DNA of 64,000 nucleotides, taken from assembly GCA_003021655.1 (NCBI GenBank), contig PXRP01000037.1:1-64000 (forward strand), read 5' to 3'. Positions 16,802 through 26,143 of this stretch are shown in pieces. The translations under genes were made by a program, and so were the position numbers. Numbering within the stretch: position 1 is the first letter of the stretch; each line of letters begins with the position of its first letter. Below the pieces are notes generated by a model. The model made no database searches. It was not told the DNA's origin and was given only the letters and a program-made list of their open reading frames with translations. The stretch is from Halobacteriales archaeon QS_4_69_31. GTDB taxonomy: Archaea; Halobacteriota; Halobacteria; Halobacteriales; Haloarculaceae.

Positions 16802-17443
16802 TCACTCGACCCCCGCGTTACAGAGCCCGACGATGTACTCGCCGGCGGTGTGTTCCGCGATGGTCGAGACGTTGAGCCACTCGACGACGTTCGCCGCACA
16901 TCGCTTCGAGTTCCTCACGCTGGTCGGGGCGGGCTTCGTAGACTTCCTGGAACAGGGAGACGGGGGTCATCGCCGCCTGGTAGGTGGCCTCGTCCCCGCG
17001 GTCCGTGACATGGAGATGGCGCCCCGGCCTTCTTCTTTAGCGGTCTCGAACTCCTCCATAGAGTCGACGATGTCGGTCATACTGGGGACGCACGCCAGGC
17101 GGTCGCGCAGTTCTTCGCGGAGGCCCTCGCCGTCGAGTTCCTGTTTCGTGCCGCCGGCCTGCAGACGGTAGCTGTCGTCGTCGACTTGTTCGACCGAGAG
17201 GTCGTCCCCGTCGTAGACTTGGCGTCCGTCTTCCTCGCAGAGGTCGACTTCGCGGCCGTCGACTTCGAGGATGTAGCGGCCGTTCTCGGGTGGGAGGGGT
17301 GCGGTGTTGGCGGTCTGGACCTGGCCGGGGGTGAGCGACCAGATGCCGGTCATCCCCTTGGCGCGGTTTTCGGTCATGCGGTCGCGGTAGCCCTCGACGT
17401 CGCGGATGTCGTCCCAGCAGAACCCGCCCACACCGCGCCACAA
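16802..17443 (-). pseudogene. aceB: Malate synthase (haloarchaeal type) remnant
   Basis: Only the C-terminal half of the haloarchaeal malate synthase is left, in three frames. From 17443: 'GVGGFCWDDIRDVEGYRDR', 'GMTGIWSLTPGQVQTANTA' and 'SMTDIVDSMEEFETAKEEGR'. After a frameshift near 17000: 'DEATYQAAMTPVSLFQEVYE'. After a second near 16895: 'VVEWLNVSTIAEHTAGEYIV', ending in a stop at 16804-16802. The first half, with its own start, is gone. The glyoxylate bypass is therefore not provided by this copy, and no isocitrate lyase is next to it. The family identity rests on the conserved C-terminal segments. Confidence 0.7.
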
Positions 17444-17820
17444 CCCCAGTCGACCGAGGCTCTCGTTCCGTTGGCTCGGCCGGGTCTTGTACGTTTACCG
17501 CTGAGTTGAGGTCGCTCGTTAGTATCTACACTCAGTGTACTCTGGGTGGGTTTGGATATGGGATTTTCTTCATCTTTCTTCCGAATTCTGGAATATTTAT
17601 CAGTATTTGTCGATATATCAGTTCGAAACTCCGATATCGACCGCGACTACCGGGATCGATACCGCGCTATGGGGAAACACAGGGAAGAATATCAGCGCCG
17701 ACGCCGAATTGAAAAGTGGTCGGACAGTGCCGAAGTCGAATAGAAAGTCTGGCGGGCACTGCCCAAGTCGAGATGGGAGACCCGGAGAGGACCCTCTCGC
17801 TGGCCTCTCCCTGTCGCGAG
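17444..17820. other. AT-rich gap, no gene seen
   Basis: Bases 17515-17640 are unusually AT-rich for this genome (tttatcagtatttgtcgata and similar). This may be a small foreign insertion or a promoter region. Bases 17640-17820 hold no convincing frame. Confidence 0.4.
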
Positions 17821-18441
17821 TTACCCTGTTCGGCCGGCGTGACGGACGATGTGGACGTCGTATCGCGGGTCCTCGGAGACTGGCGCGCCGACACTGGAGA
17901 CCGGCCTCGAAACCCGGCCAGCGTTCTCGCTCCCGATGAAGACGACCGTCGCTTCCTCGTCGACGGCCACCTCCCGGACCGTCCGGACGATGTCCGTAGT
18001 GACGGAGGCGACGGAACTGACCTCGGGGGGGACCTCGGCGCGAAACCGGGCCTCTGGTGCCAGTTCAGCGACCTTCGCCTCCAGCCCGTCCACGATACTG
18101 TCGACGTCGAACGGTTCGGTCTCGCCGATCCACCCCCGCTCGATGGCGAACTCAACCTCGTCGTCGGGCACGACTGAGAGCGCGACGACGTCCTCGTCCA
18201 TGCGTTCGGCGAACTCCACTGCACGCTCCAGTGCCGCAAGTAGGGTCGTCAGCACGGCCGCAGCCGAGGACGGAAAGGTGCTGACACCGGACAGCAAGAG
18301 TACTGGCGAGTGGATGGTTCGCGTCCCGACGACCAGGCAGGCAGTGATGCCGGATGAGCGGTTCTGGACAATTACTGATAATTGGGAGAAACGGCTCACG
18401 GTTGCCAGCCCGTACAGGCCTGCGGAAGTCCTGTACAGCAT
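17821..18441 (-). CDS. Universal stress protein (UspA) family, N-terminus abnormal
   Basis: From 'LERAVEFAERMDEDVVALSV' to the end this is a haloarchaeal UspA domain: 'GWIGETEPFDVDSIVDGLEA', then 'VVFIGSENAGRVSRPVSSVG', which is the G-x-x-N/S ATP-loop region, and 'PRYDVHIVRH'. The usual N-terminus ('FVVPFDGSELAEAA'), which forms the first strand and nucleotide contact, is missing. It is replaced by about 70 residues unlike the family. I suspect truncation or fusion and a non-functional or altered product. Any start between 18441 and 18260 is arbitrary. Confidence 0.55.
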   Translation of the reverse strand: MLYRTSAGLYGLATVSRFSQLSVIVQNRSSGITACLVVGTRTIHSPVLLLSGVSTFPSSAAAVLTTLLAALERAVEFAERMDEDVVALSVVPDDEVEFAIERGWIGETEPFDVDSIVDGLEAKVAELAPEARFRAEVPPEVSSVASVTTDIVRTVREVAVDEEATVVFIGSENAGRVSRPVSSVGAPVSEDPRYDVHIVRHAGRTG

Positions 18442-18448
18442 CTCAGAA

Positions 18449-18832
18449 TCAGACCATCGCTGACGCGGCGGCCAGTCCGACGTAGACGTTCCCGAGGACG
18501 ATGACCGTCCCCAGGCCGACGATGCCGAGCAGCCACGCGCGCCAGAGGGGAACCTCCTCGACGACCGGCCGACACTCCAGCAGGACGACCCCCGCGTAGA
18601 GGACGACCGCCCCCTTGAGAACGACCCACAGCAACGGGTGGTGCGTCAGGAGGGCCCGGATCCAGGGGTTGGCCTCCAGGTGCGGTCCGGCGACCGTCGC
18701 GGCCACCAGCGTCGACACCGCGTCGCCGAACCCCCAGACCAGCACTATCGAGAAGACGAGCTCGACGTATCCCGGCTTTTCGAGTCTAATACTCGATAGG
18801 TCGATGTCCCCGACGTACGCGTCAGAATTCAC
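18449..18832 (-). CDS. DUF5658-like membrane protein
   Basis: A 127-residue protein with three to four hydrophobic helices. 'GFGDAVSTLVAATVAGPHLE' followed by 'ANPWIRALL' is the D-x-x-(S/T)T...E-x-NP pattern of DUF5658-type proteins, and 'LWVVLKGAVVLYAGVVLL' follows. The function is unknown. 'gtattagactcg' and nearby AT-rich bases precede the ATG on this strand. It stands just upstream of the damaged UspA gene and may once have been cotranscribed with it. Confidence 0.6.
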   Translation of the reverse strand: MNSDAYVGDIDLSSIRLEKPGYVELVFSIVLVWGFGDAVSTLVAATVAGPHLEANPWIRALLTHHPLLWVVLKGAVVLYAGVVLLECRPVVEEVPLWRAWLLGIVGLGTVIVLGNVYVGLAAASAMV

Positions 18833-18988
18833 TGTATTTACCGCCCATTGGTGCTGTCAACTGTGGCGACTGCCACCGAATAAATCCACCCCTGATAGTA
18901 TCATCAGTGAAAACAGCCTCGGGAGGCGCCCGCGACAGCGAGGCGGTCGGCCGGTGGCGGCGACTGCCTGCGCCGCCGGCGTGGACGG

Positions 18989-19804
18989 TCAGTCGCCGCC
19001 GACGGCACAGGTGTCGTCGTATTCGACGTCGCCGACGGACGCGACGGTCGGGTCCTCGCCACAGACCGGGCAGGCGGGGTTCCGGCGGACGGTCACCTCC
19101 TCGAAGGTCATGTCTGCGGCGTCGTAGGCGACGAGTCGGCCGTCGAGCGACTCGCCGACGCCGGTGAAGTGTTTGACCGTCTCGGTGGCCTGGAGCGCGC
19201 CGACCGTCCCCGGGAGGACGCCGAGGACGCCGGTCGTCGCACAGTCGGGGACGGTCCCCTCCGGCGGGGCCTCGGGGAAGAGACACCGGTAACAGGGCCC
19301 GTCGCCGGAGAAGGTCGTGACCTGTCCCTCGAAGCGGTAGATGGCCCCGTGGGAGAACGGCCGGCCCGCGAGCGTGCAGGCGTCGTTCACCAGGTATCGC
19401 GTCGGGAAGTTGTCCGAGGCGTCGACGACGAAGTCGTACGCGTCCAGAAGGTCGACGGTGTCGGCCGTCAGCCGCGTCTCGTGGGTCCGGACGGTCACGT
19501 CGGGGTTCAGCGCGGCGACGAAGTCGGCGGCGCTCGCGACCTTCGGGCGGCCGACGTCGGCGTCGCCGTGGATAACCTGGCGCTGGAGGTTCGAGCGCTC
19601 GACGGCGTCGTCGTCGACGACCCCGAGTGTGCCGACGCCGGCGGCCGCCAGGTACTGGATGACCGGCGACCCCAGACCGCCGGCGCCGACCACTACCGCC
19701 GAGGCGTCCAGCAGCGCACCCTGCCCCTCGGGACCCACCTCGTCCATGATGATGTGCCGGGAGTAGCGGTCGAGTTGCTCCGGGTCCAGGTCCGGCCCTG
19801 ACAT
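18989..19804 (-). CDS. ubaA: UbaA, E1-like SAMP-activating adenylyltransferase (MoeB/ThiF family)
   Basis: A 271-residue enzyme that adenylates the C-terminal glycine of ubiquitin-like SAMPs. In haloarchaea it serves both protein sampylation and sulfur transfer for molybdopterin and tRNA thiolation. Visible are 'RYSRHI' near the N-terminus, the ATP-binding 'GAGGLG' (40-45), 'RSNLQRQ' (70-76), zinc ligands 'CYRC' (171-174) with C-terminal 'CPVCG', and the active-site Cys in 'PDCATTGVLG' (C188). It matches Haloferax UbaA closely in motif order and length. ATG 19804 is chosen; another ATG nine codons upstream is possible. Confidence 0.9.
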   Translation of the reverse strand: MSGPDLDPEQLDRYSRHIIMDEVGPEGQGALLDASAVVVGAGGLGSPVIQYLAAAGVGTLGVVDDDAVERSNLQRQVIHGDADVGRPKVASAADFVAALNPDVTVRTHETRLTADTVDLLDAYDFVVDASDNFPTRYLVNDACTLAGRPFSHGAIYRFEGQVTTFSGDGPCYRCLFPEAPPEGTVPDCATTGVLGVLPGTVGALQATETVKHFTGVGESLDGRLVAYDAADMTFEEVTVRRNPACPVCGEDPTVASVGDVEYDDTCAVGGD

Positions 19805-19960
19805 ACCCCCGCTTACACCGCCGACGGACATAAGCGGCCGGGTGGCTCCCGGTGGCGCCGCGGTACCCGCTGGGACGGGTGGTCGGGTTCGCCGGGACGG
19901 GCGGTCGGGGTCGCCGGGAGGCGGGAAGGCTTATTCCCGTGGCGGTGTCACCACCCGGCC

Positions 19961-20563
19961 ATGCCCGCCACCCCGCTGAGAGCCCCCGCGGAATACTTCG
20001 GCCGTCGCGACCGGCCATCGCTGACGCGTGCTGCGGTGGTCGTGTTCGTCGAGGCCGCCCTCACCGGTATCGTCTCCTGGCTGTTCGTCGAACGCGTCAT
20101 CGCACAGGTCGATGTCGCCCCGGGAGAAGGGGCCAGCGCCCGGTCGGCGGTCGCCGGCGAGCTGGTCGGCATCGTCCTGGCCTTGTTTCTCGGCTGGCTC
20201 CTGCTCGCCGCGGTCCTGCACGTCTTCGTGTGGTTCGCGGACGGCGAGCGCGGGTTCGGGACGACGCTGGCCGTCGTCGGCGAGGCGGAACTCGTCGGGG
20301 TCGTGCTCACCCCGGTGACGGGGCTGGTGCTTCTACATCTGGCCGGACAGACGCCAGCGAACCCGGAGGCGGCGGCGGAATTCTTCCGGCAGGTCACCGC
20401 GTTCACCAGCCCGCCGTTGTTGGTGGTGAGTCTCCTCGGCACGTGCTGGAAGGCGGCGGTCCAGGGAGCCGGCATCGCCGAGAGCCAGGGGATGGACGCG
20501 GGCAAGGCGCTCGTGCTCGCGTTCGTCGTCGGCTTCGTCGGGTTCCTGTTGAACCTCGCCTGA
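19961..20563 (+). CDS. Yip1-family membrane protein
   Basis: A 200-residue protein with five hydrophobic segments. It starts 'PLRAPAEYFGRRDRPSLTRA', the amphipathic lead of haloarchaeal Yip1-domain proteins, and continues with 'FLGWLLLAAVLHVFVWFADG', 'FGTTLAVVGEAELVGVVLTP' and the closing 'AFVVGFVGFLLNLA'. Yip1 proteins act in membrane trafficking in eukaryotes; their archaeal role is unknown. It is divergent from ubaA, with 156 bases shared between them. Confidence 0.75.
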   Translation: MPATPLRAPAEYFGRRDRPSLTRAAVVVFVEAALTGIVSWLFVERVIAQVDVAPGEGASARSAVAGELVGIVLALFLGWLLLAAVLHVFVWFADGERGFGTTLAVVGEAELVGVVLTPVTGLVLLHLAGQTPANPEAAAEFFRQVTAFTSPPLLVVSLLGTCWKAAVQGAGIAESQGMDAGKALVLAFVVGFVGFLLNLA

Positions 20564-20629
20564 GCGGTCCCGGCCCCGCCGGGAGGCAATCGGACGGTTC
20601 GCGTGACCCCGGAAGCGACCGGACGACCC

Positions 20630-22135
20630 TCAGAGGTCGTAGAGGTCGCCGAACTTCCCGCGGGCGTATTCGAGGAAGTAGTCGGCGGTGAACGACTCGC
20701 CGGTCGCCTCGCGGACGAGGTCGTCGGTCTCGTAGCGACAGCCGTGGCGGTGGACGTTCTCGGTGAGCCACTCGTGGAGGGGGTCGAACTCCCCTTCGCG
20801 GACCTTCCCGTCGAGGTCCGGGACCGCGTCCGCCGCGCTGGCGTACAGTTGTGCCGCGAGGACACTCCCCAGCGAGTACGTCGGGAAGTAGCCGAAGGAG
20901 CCGTGGGTCCAGTGGATGTCCTGGAGACAGCCCTCGCTGTCGGTATCCGGGCGGACGCCGAGGTACTCCTCCATCTTGTCGTTCCAGACCGCGGGGACCT
21001 CCGAGACCGCCAGATCGCCCGAGATGAGGTCGCGTTCGGTCTCGAACCGGAGGACGATGTGCATGTGGTAGGTGAGTTCGTCGGCCTGGACGCGGATGAG
21101 GTTCTCCGGGTAGACCTGGTTGGCGGCCTCGTAGAACGCGCGCGGAGAGGCGTCGACGCCGAGATGGTCCCCGACGAGGGAGGCGTACCGGTCCCAGAAC
21201 GGCCGCGAGCGGCCCACGTGGTTCTCCCAGAGGCGCGACTGGGACTCGTGGACGGTGAGGTCACGGTCCTCGCCCAGCGGCGTGCCGTAGTGCTCGTCGG
21301 GCAGGCCCAGGATGTAGGCGGCGTGGCCGAACTCGTGGACCGTCGAGCCGATGGCGTCCATCGGGTCCGCGGGCGAGAAGCGGGTCGTCACCCGGGCGTC
21401 GAACTGCGTGCCCGACGTGAACGGGTGCGCGGAGGTGTCCAGTCGCCCGCGCGACCAGTCGTAGCCCAGTTCGTCCAGCAGGTCCCGCGAGAGGGCTTCC
21501 TGGGCGTCGGGGTCGTACTCGCCGTCGAAGGGGTCGGCCAGGTCCGCGTCGCTGGCCTCGATCCCGTCTATCAGCGGGAGCAGTTCCTCCCGGAGCCGTT
21601 CGAGGACGCGCTCGGCGGTGTCCAGACCCATGTAGGGTTCGTACTCCTCGAAGAGGACGGCGTAGGGGTCCCGGTCGGGGTCGATGGCCGCCGCGTACTC
21701 GCGTTTCAGTTCGACCAGCCGTTCCAGCGTCGGCGCCAGCGCCTCGAAGTCGTCCTCGGCCCTGGCCTCCTCCCAGACCGGCAGCGCGTTCGAGGCCGTC
21801 TCGGAGATCTCGGCGACGAGGTCCTCCGGGACGCTCGTCGCACGCTCGTGGTCGCGGCGGACCTCGCGGACGACCGCGCGCTGGGCCGGTTCGAGGTCGG
21901 CCCCCGCCAGGTCGTCGAGCCAGTCGGCGACCCGGTCGTCGGTCAGGAGGTCGTGAGCGACCGACGAGAGCGCCGACGACTGCTTCGACCGGGCGGGAGT
22001 CCCGCCCTCGGGCATCATCACCTGCTGGTCCCAGCCCAGCACGTCGCTCGCGTCGCTCACGTAAGTCAGCCGCTCGACGTGGTCGACGAGTTCCTCGTAC
22101 GAGTCAGGAGCCGTCTCGGCCGGTTCCGTTGCCAT
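20630..22135 (-). CDS. Carboxypeptidase M32 (carboxypeptidase Taq family)
   Basis: A 501-residue cytoplasmic zinc metallocarboxypeptidase that removes C-terminal residues. The HEXXH zinc site is seen as 'TVHEFGHAAYI' (about residues 262-272), and the third ligand lies in the downstream 'HESQSRLWENHVGR' region. 'YFPTYSLGSVLAAQLYA' and 'TADYFLEYARGKFGDLYDL' at the C-terminus are typical of the family. The length is normal. It is monocistronic, ends 67 bases from the Yip1 gene and is divergent from lipA across a GC-rich gap. Confidence 0.9.
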   Translation of the reverse strand: MATEPAETAPDSYEELVDHVERLTYVSDASDVLGWDQQVMMPEGGTPARSKQSSALSSVAHDLLTDDRVADWLDDLAGADLEPAQRAVVREVRRDHERATSVPEDLVAEISETASNALPVWEEARAEDDFEALAPTLERLVELKREYAAAIDPDRDPYAVLFEEYEPYMGLDTAERVLERLREELLPLIDGIEASDADLADPFDGEYDPDAQEALSRDLLDELGYDWSRGRLDTSAHPFTSGTQFDARVTTRFSPADPMDAIGSTVHEFGHAAYILGLPDEHYGTPLGEDRDLTVHESQSRLWENHVGRSRPFWDRYASLVGDHLGVDASPRAFYEAANQVYPENLIRVQADELTYHMHIVLRFETERDLISGDLAVSEVPAVWNDKMEEYLGVRPDTDSEGCLQDIHWTHGSFGYFPTYSLGSVLAAQLYASAADAVPDLDGKVREGEFDPLHEWLTENVHRHGCRYETDDLVREATGESFTADYFLEYARGKFGDLYDL

Positions 22136-22396
22136 TGGATCTCGGTTGGGGGCCGACGCGTATGAAAGCTATCTCTCGTTACGCAGTATCGGCCCGTGCG
22201 GCGTCGGCGCGAGCGAGGCGAGAGCGGGACCGACCCCATGCGGGGCGCGAGGACTGCGTTGTAGAACGCGGGCCAAGGTGGGGCGCGAGCGAGTGAGAGG
22301 GAGACACGGCCGACCGCCGGGGAGGACGGCCCGCTGGTCGGCCGGGGGTGCGACAGGACCACCCCCTTTTTGACGGACCGTTCCCAACTGCCGGCA

Positions 22397-23329
22397 ATGA
22401 GTCGCGCTCGCAAGCCGGAGTGGCTGAAGATGCGACCGCCCTCGGGCGAGCGCTTCACGGAGATCAAAGAGACCCTCCGGAGTCACGACCTCAACACGGT
22501 CTGTGAGGAGGCCAACTGCCCGAACCTCGGTGAGTGCTGGTCGGGCCGGGACGGTCCCGGGACTGCGACGTTCATGCTGATGGGCGACCGGTGTTCGCGA
22601 GGGTGTAACTTCTGTGACGTCGAGACCGGCGGGATGGACCCACTCGACGAGGACGAACCCGAGCAGGTCGCCGACGCCGTCGCCGAGATCGGGCTTGACT
22701 ACGTCGTCTTGACCAGCGTCGACCGCGACGACCTGCCCGACCAGGGCGCGGGCCACTTCGCCGCGACGATCCGCGCGATCAAGGAACGCCACCCCGACGC
22801 CCTCGTCGAGGCGCTGGTCCCCGACTTCCAGGGGGAGAGACGGCTCGTCCGGAAAGTGCTGGCGGCCGGCCCGGACGTGTTCGCGCACAACGTCGAGACG
22901 GTCGACCGCCTCCAGTGGCCGGTCCGGGACCGCCGGGCGGGCTACGAGCAGTCGCTGGGCGTGCTCCGGCAGGCGGTCCGCGAGTCCGACGCCTACGTCA
23001 AGACCAGCCTGATGCTCGGCGTCGGCGAGTACGACCACGAGGTCTACCGGACGCTGGCCGACCTCCGGAGCGTCGGCGTCGACGTCGTCACGCTGGGCCA
23101 GTACCTCCAGCCCTCCCGCTCGCACCTCGAAGTCTCCGAGTACGTCCACCCGGACGCCTTCGACACCTGGCGGCGCGCCGCCGAGGAGGAACTGGGCTTT
23201 CTGTACTGTGCCGCCGGCCCGATGGTCCGCTCGTCGTACCGCGCCGGCGAACTGTTCGTCGAAGCCGTCGAACGCGACGACGAGAGCGTCGCAGACGCCC
23301 GGGCGCGGGCACGGGCGAGCGAGTCGTAG
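22397..23329 (+). CDS. lipA: Lipoyl synthase
   Basis: A 310-residue radical-SAM enzyme that inserts two sulfurs into octanoyl groups on lipoyl domains. The auxiliary cluster ligands CX4CX5C are C36, C41 and C47; the radical-SAM CX3CX2C is C66, C70 and C73 ('CSRGCNFC'). The C-terminal 'RSSYRAGE' carries the Ser ligand of the auxiliary cluster. It lies upstream of pdhABC on the same strand, so it probably matures the E2 lipoyl domain made there. No octanoyl-transferase is visible in the window. ATG 22397 gives the normal length, and 'ccccctttttgacgg' upstream could contribute to the promoter. Confidence 0.92.
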   Translation: MSRARKPEWLKMRPPSGERFTEIKETLRSHDLNTVCEEANCPNLGECWSGRDGPGTATFMLMGDRCSRGCNFCDVETGGMDPLDEDEPEQVADAVAEIGLDYVVLTSVDRDDLPDQGAGHFAATIRAIKERHPDALVEALVPDFQGERRLVRKVLAAGPDVFAHNVETVDRLQWPVRDRRAGYEQSLGVLRQAVRESDAYVKTSLMLGVGEYDHEVYRTLADLRSVGVDVVTLGQYLQPSRSHLEVSEYVHPDAFDTWRRAAEEELGFLYCAAGPMVRSSYRAGELFVEAVERDDESVADARARARASES

Positions 23330-24035
23330 GTCGTCGCGACCGACGGCTATCTCGAATCAGCGAGAGAATCCCAGCGTTCACGCCGGGGAGGATGTCAAAA
23401 GTCGCCGGTATCCACGCCGGAGAGCATGTCAGTCGGGAGTCCGCGACCCGATCCGTTCGACCAGCGCGTAGCCGCCGGCTGCACCGACCGCCTCGACGAT
23501 AGCGACGAGCGCCCCGCCCCCGGTGGCCGACCGGCCGGGTCCGTCATCCCCCATCGTCTCGGCGGTCCGCCACCGGTGGTCGTCGCTTCTCACTCCCGGT
23601 TCGGGACGCCCCCGAGACCCTCGTGCCCTCTCCGGAGCCCCTGGGAGCCCAACGCTGCTCTCGGGAACCTCCGGGTGGTCCCGTGCTTCACCCGACGAGC
23701 GTACGTATCCTCTCGCTCGGTCTCTGTCCACGGTCGCAACGTCGACTTATCAGTATATTGATGTATAGTCGATACGACCTCCGACGACCCGGCGTGAGTC
23801 ATCTCCCCGGACCCAGGTCACCGGTAAAATTACCCACGAGGGCACCGATACCGGAAGCGATCGTTCGGTCGGTTCCCGGCGAATAAATAGTCCGAGTCGA
23901 GGGTTGTATGAGAGATTCCCACTGGACTGTCACGGCCGTACTGGCAATACTGGAGCCATGCGAAAGCTATTTTACGAAAATCCTTATGACGCCGGCAGTG
24001 CTTGGTTCTCTTATGCCACGCCGGAGTGATTTTTC
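23330..24035. other. 700-base gap before the pyruvate dehydrogenase operon
   Basis: A possible 41-codon minus-strand gene (23554-23429) is listed separately. Bases 23740-24035 are AT-richer; 'attttacgaaaatcc' at about 23970 is a plausible BRE/TATA for pdhA, with a short leader and GGAG at 24022. Nothing else is seen. Confidence 0.5.
23429..23554 (-). CDS. Possible small hydrophobic protein
   Basis: A 41-residue frame from ATG 23554: 'MGDDGPGRSATGGGALVAIV' then 'EAVGAAGGYALVERIGSRTP'. It has an acidic start, one Gly/Ala-rich helix and a basic end, which fits a small membrane-associated protein. The frame remains open upstream with non-halophile composition. Support is weak. Confidence 0.3.
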   Translation of the reverse strand: MGDDGPGRSATGGGALVAIVEAVGAAGGYALVERIGSRTPD

Positions 24036-25139
24036 GTGAGTACCTTGCAGCGCGACCCGGACGACCGGGTACAGGTCCTAGACGAGGACGGACAGGTCCG
24101 CGAAGGCGCCACTGTCCCGGACCTGGACGACGAGACGCTGGTCGAGATGTACCGGGAGATGAAGCTGGCCCGGCACTTCGACGAGCGGGCGGTCAGCCTC
24201 CAGCGGCAGGGACGGATGGGGACGTACCCGCCGCTGTCGGGCCAGGAGGGCGCCCAGGTCGGCAGCGTCCACGCGCTCGACGACGACGACTGGCTATTCC
24301 CGAGTTACCGCGAGCACGCCGCGATATACCACAAGGGGCTGGACCTGACCCAGGCGCTGCTGTACTGGATGGGCCACGAGGAAGGCAACGTCCGCGACGG
24401 CGAGAACGTCTTCTCTGTCGCGGTGCCCATCGCCACCCAGGTCCCCCACGCGACGGGCGCGGCCTGGGCCGCGAAACTCCGGGACGAGCGGACGGCGTTT
24501 CTCTGTTACTTCGGGGACGGTGCCACCTCGGAGGGTGATTTCCACGAGGGGCTGAACTTCGCGGGGGTGTTCGACGTGCCCGCGGTGTTTTTCTGTAACA
24601 ACAATCAGTGGGCCATCTCGGTGCCCCGGGAGCGCCAGACGGCGAGCGAGACGCTCGCCCAGAAGGCGACGGCCTACGGCTTCGAGGGCGTCCAGGTCGA
24701 CGGGATGGACCCGCTTGCGGTCTACCAGGTGACCAAGGCCGCCGTCGAGAAGGCCAAACACCCCAACCCAGACGAGTTGCGCCCGACGCTGGTCGAGGCC
24801 GTCCAGTACCGCTTTGGCGCCCACACGACCGCCGACGACCCCTCGGTCTACCGCGACGAGAAAGAGGTCGAACGCTGGAAGGAAAAAGACCCCATCCCGC
24901 GCATGGAATCGTTCCTGCGCGACCGCGGCCTGCTCGACGACGAGCGCGTCGACGCGGTCGAGACGGCCGTCGAGGAGGAGGTCGCCGAGGCCATCGCGGC
25001 GGCCGAGGACGTCGCCCGGCCGGAGCCCTCGGAGATGTTCGCCCACGTCTACGAGGGGATGCCAAGACGGCTCGAACAGCAACAGGCGTACCTGCAGCGA
25101 CTCCGCGACCGACACGACGACGAGACCATCCTCGAGTGA
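24036..25139 (+). CDS. pdhA: Pyruvate (2-oxoacid) dehydrogenase E1 component, alpha subunit
   Basis: A 367-residue thiamine-diphosphate-dependent E1 alpha that decarboxylates a 2-oxoacid and hands the acyl group to lipoyl-E2. The TPP/Mg motif GDG-(x)26-NN is at 160-190 ('[13 protein letters not shown]' to 'CNNNQWAIS'), with 'YREH' and '[12 protein letters not shown]'-like phosphorylation-loop segments of the family. Translation starts at GTG 24036. It is the first gene of the pdhA-pdhB-pdhC operon (2 and 3 bases between genes). Pyruvate specificity is inferred from the adjacent lipA and lpdA; branched-chain acids remain possible in haloarchaea. Confidence 0.88.
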   Translation: MSTLQRDPDDRVQVLDEDGQVREGATVPDLDDETLVEMYREMKLARHFDERAVSLQRQGRMGTYPPLSGQEGAQVGSVHALDDDDWLFPSYREHAAIYHKGLDLTQALLYWMGHEEGNVRDGENVFSVAVPIATQVPHATGAAWAAKLRDERTAFLCYFGDGATSEGDFHEGLNFAGVFDVPAVFFCNNNQWAISVPRERQTASETLAQKATAYGFEGVQVDGMDPLAVYQVTKAAVEKAKHPNPDELRPTLVEAVQYRFGAHTTADDPSVYRDEKEVERWKEKDPIPRMESFLRDRGLLDDERVDAVETAVEEEVAEAIAAAEDVARPEPSEMFAHVYEGMPRRLEQQQAYLQRLRDRHDDETILE

Positions 25140-25141
25140 CC

Positions 25142-26140
25142 ATGAGCCAGACCACCGACACCCAGACCGACAGTCTCACGCTGGTACAGGCAGTCCGGGA
25201 CGGCCTCCGGGGCGAGATGGCCCGCGACGACAGCGTCATCGTCATGGGCGAGGACGTCGGCGAGAACGGGGGCGTCTTCCGCGCGACGCAGGGACTCATC
25301 GACGAGTTCGGCGAGGAGCGGGTCGTCGACACGCCCCTGGCCGAGTCGGGCATCGTCGGCACTGCCATCGGCATGGCCGCCTACGGGATGCGCCCGGTCC
25401 CCGAGATCCAGTTCATGGGATTCGTCTACCCGGCGTTCGACCAGATCGTCTCACACGCCGCCCGCCTGCGCACCCGCTCGCGGGGCGCGTTCACCTGCCC
25501 GATGGTCGTCCGCGCACCCTACGGCGGGGGTATCCGCGCGCCCGAACACCACTCCGAGTCCAAGGAGGCTTTCTTCGTCCACGAACCCGGCCTGAAGGTC
25601 GTCATTCCGTCGACCCCCTACGACACGAAGGGACTGCTCGCGGCCGCCATCCGGGACCCGGACCCCGTGGTCTTTCTCGAACCCAAACTCATCTACCGGG
25701 CGTTCCGCGAGGAGGTCCCGGCCGACCCCTACACCGTCGAGCTGGGCGAGGCCGCGGTCCGGCGCGAGGGGTCGGACGTCTCGGTGTTCACCTGGGGGGC
25801 GATGACCCGCCCGACGATGGAGGCCGCCGAGAACCTCGCCGGCGACGTCGACGTCGAGGTGGTCGACCTGCGGACGCTCTCGCCGCTGGACGAGGAGACC
25901 ATCGTCGAGTCGTTCAAGAAGACCGGCCGCGCGGTGGTCGTCCACGAGGCGCCCAAGACCGGCGGCCTCGCCGGCGAGGTCATCGCCACCATCCAGGAGG
26001 AGGCGCTGCTCTACCAGGAGGCCCCCATTGAACGGGTCACCGGCTTCGACGTCCCCTACCCGCTGTACGCCCTGGAGGACTACTACCTGCCGGAACCGGC
26101 CCGCATCGAAGACGGCATCAGGGACGTAGTCGAGTTCTGA
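25142..26140 (+). CDS. pdhB: Pyruvate (2-oxoacid) dehydrogenase E1 component, beta subunit
   Basis: A 332-residue partner of PdhA. The N-terminus has the 'VMGEDVGENGGVFRATQGL' loop, where Glu activates TPP. 'PLAESGIVGTAIGMAAYGMR' and 'PVPEIQFMGFVYPAFDQI' are family landmarks. The C-terminal transketolase-C domain reads 'VVDLRTLSPLDEETIVESFK' and 'VVHEAPKTGGLAGE'. It starts 2 bases after pdhA and is followed by pdhC after 3 bases, so the subunits are translated in order from one message. Confidence 0.9.
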   Translation: MSQTTDTQTDSLTLVQAVRDGLRGEMARDDSVIVMGEDVGENGGVFRATQGLIDEFGEERVVDTPLAESGIVGTAIGMAAYGMRPVPEIQFMGFVYPAFDQIVSHAARLRTRSRGAFTCPMVVRAPYGGGIRAPEHHSESKEAFFVHEPGLKVVIPSTPYDTKGLLAAAIRDPDPVVFLEPKLIYRAFREEVPADPYTVELGEAAVRREGSDVSVFTWGAMTRPTMEAAENLAGDVDVEVVDLRTLSPLDEETIVESFKKTGRAVVVHEAPKTGGLAGEVIATIQEEALLYQEAPIERVTGFDVPYPLYALEDYYLPEPARIEDGIRDVVEF

Positions 26141-26143
26141 GCC

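Noticed and set aside
20603-22165. 520-codon plus-strand open frame
   Set aside because: It is the antisense of the M32 carboxypeptidase gene, which has HEXXH and full family length. High GC leaves long open shadow frames, and this one is Val/Arg/Gly-biased with no motif.
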